Positions 1 to 4,000 of a stretch of DNA of 6,888 nucleotides are shown one piece after another; positions within the stretch are counted from its first letter, which is position 1, and each line of letters starts with the position of its first letter. The notes beneath the pieces are model-generated. The model did not search any database and was not told the DNA's origin. It worked only from the letters and a program-made list of their open reading frames with translations. Made by a program: the position numbers and the translations under genes. Source of the DNA: Oligoflexia bacterium (GTDB lineage Bacteria > Bdellovibrionota > UBA1018); the NCBI GenBank assembly GCA_025352185.1, contig JANXTV010000062.1, forward strand, positions 1 to 6,888, read 5' to 3'.

Positions 1-758
1 TCATTCGAGGGATGATCTTGGAAGGACTTGATATCGAGCAGTCCATCCTCGAGTACAATTTTACGATTAATGGCGAATACCGGAAGTTTTCCGATGAACT
101 AAAGAATATAGATCGAACCTATTCCTCGAAGAAGAACCGAACGCCGCAAAAACTGATGGAAGCCGCCCATTTACTCGGACGCATCGAAAGCCAAATTAAT
201 GCGCTCGGTAAAAGGAATCATTACTCTTCTGAAGGGGACACTATTTCACGCTCTCTTCTCGCAAGTATAAAGAGCGGTCTCACATCACGGTCATCTCTGG
301 AGAATTCGGCGGTGTCGGCGAAGCGAACCTTCATCAAAAGCGATTTCAAGAAGCGGATCTGGGTCACACGCGCAGGGTTAAAGGTAGATCGCCTCGCGTC
401 TGCGTGGCTGATTGAACGTGAAATCGACAAGGATGCTCGCTTTCAGTTCGTCACTATCGACCGATATAAGCACGAGCCGTCGCATCTTCGTTTCGACGTC
501 TTTGGAGGCGAGTTTACCCATGAAGGAGAACTCTGCACTTTTGAGGTCCTTTTGCAGAAATTCAAAATTACCGACCCGAAACTGAAAACTCTCGGCGAGA
601 TTATTCACGATCTCGACATCGAAGATAACCAGTATCAGCACCCTTCGACCGAAGGCGTGAAGCAATTACTCCAAGGGATTATCTTCATGGAAAAAGATGA
701 CTTCAAACGGAAAGAGAAAGCATCGCTTCTCTTTGAACAGTTATTGCGGGCGCTTTGA
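1..758 (+). CDS. chrB: ChrB-type chromate resistance protein (5' end outside window)
   Basis: The reading frame is open from the left edge, so the true start is probably upstream. An in-frame ATG at 12 has a purine run abutting it with no spacing, which is a poor ribosome site. Numbered from that ATG, residues 115-225 match the ChrB C-terminal domain: TRAGLKVDRLASAWLIERE, then FDVFGGEFTHEGELCTFEVL, then IIHDLDIED and a final LLQGI helix. Residues 1-65 look like the end of the ChrB N-terminal domain (FTINGEYRKFSDEL followed by a charged helix). In characterised systems ChrB is a chromate-responsive regulator of the chr operon, acting in the cytoplasm. The SOD gene follows after 34 bases with no terminator between, so the two are probably co-transcribed. 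The family assignment is good. The regulatory role is inferred from the family, since no DNA-binding domain is visible in the part present. Confidence 0.82.
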   Translation, partial: IRGMILEGLDIEQSILEYNFTINGEYRKFSDELKNIDRTYSSKKNRTPQKLMEAAHLLGRIESQINALGKRNHYSSEGDTISRSLLASIKSGLTSRSSLENSAVSAKRTFIKSDFKKRIWVTRAGLKVDRLASAWLIEREIDKDARFQFVTIDRYKHEPSHLRFDVFGGEFTHEGELCTFEVLLQKFKITDPKLKTLGEIIHDLDIEDNQYQHPSTEGVKQLLQGIIFMEKDDFKRKEKASLLFEQLLRAL

Positions 759-792
759 TCGTCCGAAACTTCATTGAAAGGAAATTTAGAGC

Positions 793-1596
793 ATGGAAAC
801 ACAAGTGAGAGCCGAATCGACCAACCCGACTGAAAATCAGAATGGCATGAATCGCCGTGAGATGTTGCATACCGTCGCCCTAGGGAGTGCGGCGACCCTA
901 GGCGCTGGGATGCTTGGGACTATTCTCACGGGCGCGAATGCCTTTGGTGATGAGAAGAAAGCTGAAGCCAAAGGGGATTCCGCTCCGGCCTTCGCCGGGC
1001 TTCATCAACTGAAGCCTCTTTCGTTTGCGCCTGGAAAGTTGAAGGGGCTTTCCGAAAAGCTCATTACTTCTCACCACGAGAATAATTACGGCGGAGCCGT
1101 GAAGAATCTCAATAAAGTCGAAGCGGAATTGGCTCTAGTGACTAAAGACACCCCGGGTTTCGTAGCCGCCGGTCTAGCTCAAAGTGCACTGACTTATCGG
1201 AACTCGATGGTTCTGCACGAATTTTATTTCGGTAACCTCGGCGGAAACGGGAAAGCGCAGGGGAAAGTTGAAAAAGCACTTTCGGAAGCCTACGGCTCGT
1301 ACTCTCGATGGGAAGTGCTTTTCCGCCAGATCGCGAATGGACTTGGTGGCGGGAGTGGTTGGGTGATTCTGAGTTACGATTTCCATACGAAACGACCAGT
1401 CACGACTTGGTCCGGGCACCACACGCAGGTGGGCGCGTTTTCAACCCCACTTCTCGTCATGGATATGTACGAACATTCCTACCAAATGGATTACGGAGCC
1501 GCTGTTGAGAAATATGTGGATGCCTTCTTTCAAAACGTCGATTGGGAAGAGGTTGAGAAGCGTTTTGAACTGGCCGGAAAAGTACGTCTCTCCTAA
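793..1596 (+). CDS. chrC: Tat-exported Fe/Mn superoxide dismutase, ChrC-type
   Basis: This protein converts superoxide to oxygen and peroxide. Residues 19-50 form a twin-arginine signal (NRREML, a hydrophobic stretch, cleavage likely after ANA at about 50), so it probably folds with its metal in the cytoplasm and acts in the periplasm. Residues 65-267 are a full Fe/Mn SOD fold. By alignment to E. coli SodB the four metal ligands are His94, His142, Asp224 and His228 (the last two in MDMYEHSYQMDY). Second-shell residues differ from SodB: the His30 and Tyr34 positions are Asn98 and Ala102, the Gln69 position is Ser138, and a His (about 209) sits where Mn-SODs have Gln. AAAGGA lies about 10 bases before the ATG. 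A Fe-SOD named ChrC is encoded with chrB and chrA in several chromate-resistance operons, and the position right after a ChrB gene supports that name here. Metal preference cannot be read directly. Confidence 0.88.
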   Translation: METQVRAESTNPTENQNGMNRREMLHTVALGSAATLGAGMLGTILTGANAFGDEKKAEAKGDSAPAFAGLHQLKPLSFAPGKLKGLSEKLITSHHENNYGGAVKNLNKVEAELALVTKDTPGFVAAGLAQSALTYRNSMVLHEFYFGNLGGNGKAQGKVEKALSEAYGSYSRWEVLFRQIANGLGGGSGWVILSYDFHTKRPVTTWSGHHTQVGAFSTPLLVMDMYEHSYQMDYGAAVEKYVDAFFQNVDWEEVEKRFELAGKVRLS

Positions 1597-1676
1597 TTGA
1601 GACGAAGTGTGCCGCCTCCAGCGTCGAGGGGTTTGCACTCGAATGAATCGACGTATTGAACCTTGAAAGGATTCAT

Positions 1677-1937
1677 ATGAAATATCTAGTAATTGCTCTT
1701 ACCGTTCTGTCTGTTACCTCGTTCGCTAACGCCGCCGACTTGAGCAAGGCTTGTAAAAAAGAAGTGAAGACTTTTGCCTGTAAGGGTGGCGACCACGAGA
1801 TTCACGAATGTCTCGAAGGCCACGAAGAGCATGGTACGAAGAACGACGGCTTTAGCAAAGCTTGTTACGACGCCCACGAAGCCTACGAGAAGAAGGCCGG
1901 AAAATCTGAAGGCGCGGAAGCGGAAGAGCACAAGTAA
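1677..1937 (+). CDS. Small exported Cys/His-rich protein
   Basis: This encodes 86 residues. I chose the ATG at 1677 over the in-frame ATG at 1656 because GAAAGG (1665-1670) sits six bases before it and the protein then opens directly with a signal peptide, MKYLVIALTVLSVTSFANA, cut after residue 19. The mature part is short, highly charged and hydrophilic, with four Cys (26, 35, 45, 63) and several His (40, 43, 49, 52, 67, 85). The pattern C-x8-C-x9-CL-x17-C resembles one Cys-rich GLG1-type repeat (Pfam PF00839), which occurs in small secreted proteobacterial proteins of unknown function. Two disulfides or a metal site are both possible in the periplasm. It lies 80 bases after the SOD gene on the same strand and may share its transcript. 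A role in metal stress is only a guess from context. Confidence 0.75.
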   Translation: MKYLVIALTVLSVTSFANAADLSKACKKEVKTFACKGGDHEIHECLEGHEEHGTKNDGFSKACYDAHEAYEKKAGKSEGAEAEEHK

Positions 1938-1971
1938 GAATCTTTGGATATCGGCACTCGAACCGACGCGA

Positions 1972-2007
1972 GCGGCCCGCTTAAGTAGCGAGTCGTCCGC
2001 GTTTTTT
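1972..2007 (+). terminator. Probable intrinsic terminator after the chrB-SOD-Cys-rich cluster
   Basis: GCGG (1972-1975) pairs with CCGC (1997-2000), and inside it CGCT (1978-1981) pairs with AGCG (1987-1990) around the loop TAAGT. A run of seven T follows at 2002-2008. The stem has an internal bulge, so it is imperfect. It lies between two convergent genes and would stop + strand transcription before the transporter gene. Confidence 0.45.
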
Positions 2008-2013
2008 TAATTT

Positions 2014-3054
2014 TTAGACGTGTGTAGTATGGCCGTGGCGGTGATGAATGTCGGGCAAGTGCGGATGCGAATGAGTGATGACGGCGTGAACATGAGGATG
2101 GTCGTGCGGCTCCGGCCCTTCGGTTCCATGGTGTTCATGCTGATGATGTTCGTCATGAACGTGTTTGTGGGAGTGCGCGATCGGCTCGTGGGTGTGGACG
2201 TGCTCATGTTTTTCACGGACCAGCACCCAAATACCCAAGCCCATTAAAACCGAAGATCCCCACTGAGCCAGGGTCGGCTTTTCGCCAAGAAAGGTAACGG
2301 CGGCGAGCATTCCGATGAACGGGCCAGCGGCGAAGTATGTGCTGGTTCGGGAGGAACCCAGTTTTCGTAGGGCCAATACGAAAAGAACAAGACTGGCGCC
2401 GTAACTAAAGGCGCCGAGGACCGAGCTTTCGACGATTTGTTTCACGCTAACTTGGCCGACGCCGAGGATGATCGCGAGCGTCACATTGAAAGCACCCGCG
2501 ACGAGTCCCTTTGCTCCGGCGAGAACAGAGGGCCTCAGTTCCTCGATGTCACGGGTAAGGTTATTGTCGATGCCCCAGAACACGCAGGCTCCGATAACGA
2601 GCAGGGAAGCCAAAGAAAAAGAACCTTCAATGCCTGGACGGAGGGTGAGGATAACCGCGCCAGCGATCAGTAAAACTTTTCCGAACCAGACGCGTCGACT
2701 CACGTGTTCTTTGAAAACAAAGGCGGCGATCAACGTGGTCGCCACGGTTTCGAGATTCAGGAGTAACGAAACCTCGAAGGCCGTCCCTTTACTGATCCCA
2801 AATGTCAGGAAAAGGGGCGCAATGATCCCGCCGCTGACCGTAGCTCCGGTCAGCTTCCATTTTTGGATGGGTTCCAGTGCCCGGAGTTCGCAGAGTGCTC
2901 CCGGGATGTTCCAGATCAGAAGGCAGATGCCTGATCCAAGGTAGAGCAAGCCCGCGAGTAAGACCGGCGACATTGTTCCGATGAGGTATTTCGCCAACAC
3001 GGGGGATATCCCGAATAAGGCCGCGGATAGTAGTGCCGATAGGGGGCCGCTCAT
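2014..3054 (-). CDS. EamA/DMT-family transporter with histidine-rich C-terminal tail
   Basis: This is an inner-membrane transporter of the drug/metabolite superfamily, with two EamA repeats of about five helices each (roughly residues 2-135 and 145-277). Recognisable family segments are LLNLETVATTLIAAFVFKEH in the first repeat, and FWGIDNNLTRDI plus YFAAGPFIGMLAAVTFLGE in the second. The last 66 residues form a soluble tail with 25 His, mostly in HxH and HxHxH spacing with Asp/Glu, which looks like a metal-binding or metal-sensing extension. Similar His-tailed EamA proteins exist; the substrate is not known to me, and transport of a divalent metal or metal complex is an inference. I chose the start at 3054 because AGGA precedes it by six bases. 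An in-frame ATG at 3069 would add five residues but has no good ribosome site. The gene follows the small gene at 3115-3303 and is probably co-transcribed with it. Confidence 0.85.
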   Translation of the reverse strand: MSGPLSALLSAALFGISPVLAKYLIGTMSPVLLAGLLYLGSGICLLIWNIPGALCELRALEPIQKWKLTGATVSGGIIAPLFLTFGISKGTAFEVSLLLNLETVATTLIAAFVFKEHVSRRVWFGKVLLIAGAVILTLRPGIEGSFSLASLLVIGACVFWGIDNNLTRDIEELRPSVLAGAKGLVAGAFNVTLAIILGVGQVSVKQIVESSVLGAFSYGASLVLFVLALRKLGSSRTSTYFAAGPFIGMLAAVTFLGEKPTLAQWGSSVLMGLGIWVLVREKHEHVHTHEPIAHSHKHVHDEHHQHEHHGTEGPEPHDHPHVHAVITHSHPHLPDIHHRHGHTTHV

Positions 3055-3114
3055 GGCTTTTCCTAACATATTTTTGAAGTCCGACCATCAGGTAGGGCCG
3101 GTTTCGGAGTCTGA

Positions 3115-3303
3115 TTACCGAAAGCGTTTTGCCTCGCTCGGAAACACGGAGACTGGTTTCCAATCGACCCGTAATAACTCGCGAGACGCTTTCTCGATTC
3201 GTGCGAAACACGGGCGGGAGCGGCAGTCGCGAAAGGTCGCGAGGCTGATACCGAGCTGAGTCAGCGCCGCAACGGCCATAAGACGGATGAGTAACGAATA
3301 CAT
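3115..3303 (-). CDS. Small uncharacterised protein, N-terminal hydrophobic segment
   Basis: This encodes 62 residues that I do not recognise as a named family. The main evidence for a real gene is the Shine-Dalgarno: the - strand reads GAGGAGGAATTTCT just before the ATG, a full anti-16S match with seven bases of spacing. Residues 1-23 (MYSLLIRLMAVAALTQLGIS and on) are hydrophobic with one early Arg and could be a signal peptide or a membrane anchor. Then comes a C-x4-C pair (DCRSRPC), a charged helix (ARIEKASRELL) and a basic end (VDWKPVSVFPSEAKRFR). The stop at 3115-3117 is about 60 bases from the transporter start on the same strand, which suggests an operon. Function is unknown. A small membrane partner or regulator of the transporter is one possibility, without direct support. 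Confidence 0.62.
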   Translation of the reverse strand: MYSLLIRLMAVAALTQLGISLATFRDCRSRPCFARIEKASRELLRVDWKPVSVFPSEAKRFR

Positions 3304-3307
3304 AGAA

Positions 3308-3323
3308 ATTCCTCCTCAGGAAT
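3308..3323 (-). promoter_or_regulatory. Hairpin containing the Shine-Dalgarno of the 62-residue gene
   Basis: On the - strand ATTCCT and AGGAAT are perfect 6-base inverted arms around the loop GAGG. The AGGAGG Shine-Dalgarno (complement of 3311-3316) lies in the loop and 3' arm, four bases before the start codon. If it folds, it would partly hide the ribosome site, which could make translation conditional. The stem is short, so a chance match is possible. Confidence 0.45.
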
Positions 3324-3325
3324 GA

Positions 3326-3347
3326 GTCGCCTCTGTTTCGAGGCGAC
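3326..3347 (-). promoter_or_regulatory. Leader hairpin, 8-bp GC-rich stem
   Basis: GTCGCCTC (3326-3333) and GAGGCGAC (3340-3347) form a perfect 8-bp stem with a 6-base loop. It lies two bases from the Shine-Dalgarno hairpin, in the presumed leader of the - strand small gene and transporter unit. No T run follows, so it does not look like a terminator. Confidence 0.5.
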
Positions 3348-3395
3348 GGTTCGAGTGTTTTGAGCACTACTTGGTGGACAGAAGAGTGAGAAACA

Positions 3396-3427
3396 CGCGA
3401 AGAGAGCCGAAAATGGCTCTCTTCGCG
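3396..3427 (-). promoter_or_regulatory. Strong leader hairpin, 13-bp perfect stem
   Basis: CGCGAAGAGAGCC (3396-3408) is perfectly complementary to 3415-3427, with a 6-base loop. This is one of the two strongest inverted repeats in the non-coding space. On the - strand it is followed by TGTTTCTC rather than a clean T run, so it could be an attenuator, an RNA-stability element or a structural part of the leader. There is no coding explanation for it. Confidence 0.55.
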
Positions 3428-3470
3428 AGTAGTAAGAAGTAGCAACGGAGTAGCAAAAAAGAAGCATCAC

Positions 3471-3494
3471 CACGAAATTTCGGGACATTTCGTG
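3471..3494 (-). promoter_or_regulatory. Inverted repeat near the presumed promoter (operator or leader stem)
   Basis: CACGAAAT (3471-3478) and ATTTCGTG (3487-3494) are perfect arms with an 8-base spacer. A second palindrome, CGAAATTTCG (3473-3482), overlaps the left arm. Arm length and spacing suit either a dimeric regulator operator or an RNA stem at the 5' end of the leader. A weak -10-like TAATAT lies about 40 bases upstream on the - strand (complement of 3532-3537), without a convincing -35. Confidence 0.4.
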
Positions 3495-3556
3495 AAAGAT
3501 TGCGGGTCAGACTGTCGGTCGCTTTTGAATGATATTAAGTACTTAGATTAAAACGA

Positions 3557-3588
3557 AAAAAGCCGCTTGTGGTTACAAGCGGCTTTTT
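3557..3588. terminator. Bidirectional intrinsic terminator
   Basis: A 14-bp perfect stem (3557-3570 with 3575-3588) around the loop GGTT has core AGCCGCTTGT/ACAAGCGGCT. It gives a T run after the GC-rich stem in both directions. On the - strand it lies downstream of the tyrosine-recombinase remnant and would end that transcript. It also shields the small gene and transporter unit from transcription entering from the right. Confidence 0.85.
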
Positions 3589-3655
3589 CCTATTCGATTT
3601 TTGGTTGCCTCGTTGGGAGGCCAATAAAATCAGTTGGTTGGACTGCTTGGCAGTC

Positions 3656-3673
3656 GGCTGGCAGTGTCCAGCC
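3656..3673. repeat. Short inverted repeat beside the recombinase stop codon
   Basis: GGCTGG (3656-3661) and CCAGCC (3668-3673) flank CAGTGT, and TGGCAGT occurs twice, at 3649-3655 and 3659-3665. The cluster sits immediately after the stop of the tyrosine-recombinase remnant. Recombinase arm or core sites can lie in such places, but nothing here proves an attachment site. The rest of 3589-3655 shows nothing I can name. Confidence 0.3.
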
Positions 3674-3675
3674 TG

Positions 3676-3918
3676 TTACCTCCCGAAACTTGGAAGCTTT
3701 CGGGTCGGAAGCGGAATCACCTCCGCTGCATAAACTTTCTCATGCCCATAGGTCTCTCCAACGGCCTTCATGAGCGCCTTATTGGTCGATTCTGGGTCTT
3801 CTGATCGGTAGTCCAGGGGATCAGTGATCCCTCTGTCGCTAATACCGGATAGTCTGACGTAATGCATCATGGTCTTCAGGCTTTTCCATCCTCCGACTCG
3901 CATCACGCTTGGAACATT
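3676..3918 (-). pseudogene. Tyrosine recombinase/integrase, C-terminal remnant
   Basis: The last 80 codons of a phage-type integrase are read on the - strand. The sequence VPSVMRVGGWKSLKTMMHYV matches the end of the catalytic domain: the GGW takes the place of the family's G-H/W position, and the Tyr of MMHYVRL (codon at 3859-3861) is the expected nucleophile. SGISDRGITDPLDY then resembles common integrase C-termini. The Arg-x-x-Arg part and everything N-terminal are missing: beyond about 3918 the same frame continues but shows no integrase-like sequence, and the element carrying two transposase genes begins there. The simplest reading is an integrase gene broken by insertion, with its N-terminal part to the right of the window. 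It ends before the terminator at 3557-3588. Confidence 0.68.
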
Positions 3919-3974
3919 GTGGGGTGTAACAAAAGTTTTTCCGATTAGGATGTAGAGCAGCCGCCTTCCAAAGT

Positions 3975-3996
3975 GGGACCAGGAGTCCCGAGGAGG
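3975..3996 (+). promoter_or_regulatory. Hairpin and Shine-Dalgarno before the first transposase gene
   Basis: GGGAC (3975-3979) and GTCCC (3985-3989) form a 5-bp stem around CAGGA, and AGGAGG (3991-3996) follows directly, four bases before the ATG at 4001. The Shine-Dalgarno is strong and decides the start. A stem here could limit transposase translation, as seen in other insertion sequences; that is an inference. Confidence 0.45.
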
Positions 3997-4000
3997 CCGG

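Noticed and set aside
1630..1662. Possible promoter (TTGCAC with TATTGA) before the Cys-rich gene
   Set aside because: 15-base spacing and a -10 that abuts the Shine-Dalgarno make it unconvincing.
1656..1676. Upstream ATG for the Cys-rich protein
   Set aside because: It would put charged residues before the signal peptide and lacks the GAAAGG spacing seen for the ATG at 1677.
2020..2247. + strand Met/Val-rich frame opposite the His-rich tail
   Set aside because: It is the antisense of CAT/CAC-type His codons, which read as ATG/GTG on the other strand; no ribosome site.
3055..3069. Upstream ATG for the EamA transporter
   Set aside because: Weak ribosome site compared with the AGGA six bases before the ATG at 3054; only five residues are affected.
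2789..3445. 218-codon - strand frame overlapping the transporter start
   Set aside because: Out-of-frame shadow of the transporter and small gene, rich in Arg/Ser/Pro with no domain and no ribosome site.
3261..3488. 75-codon - strand frame with a hydrophobic start, overlapping the leader region
   Set aside because: No Shine-Dalgarno before its ATG, it runs through the 13-bp hairpin and into the better-supported small gene in another frame, and its composition looks non-coding.
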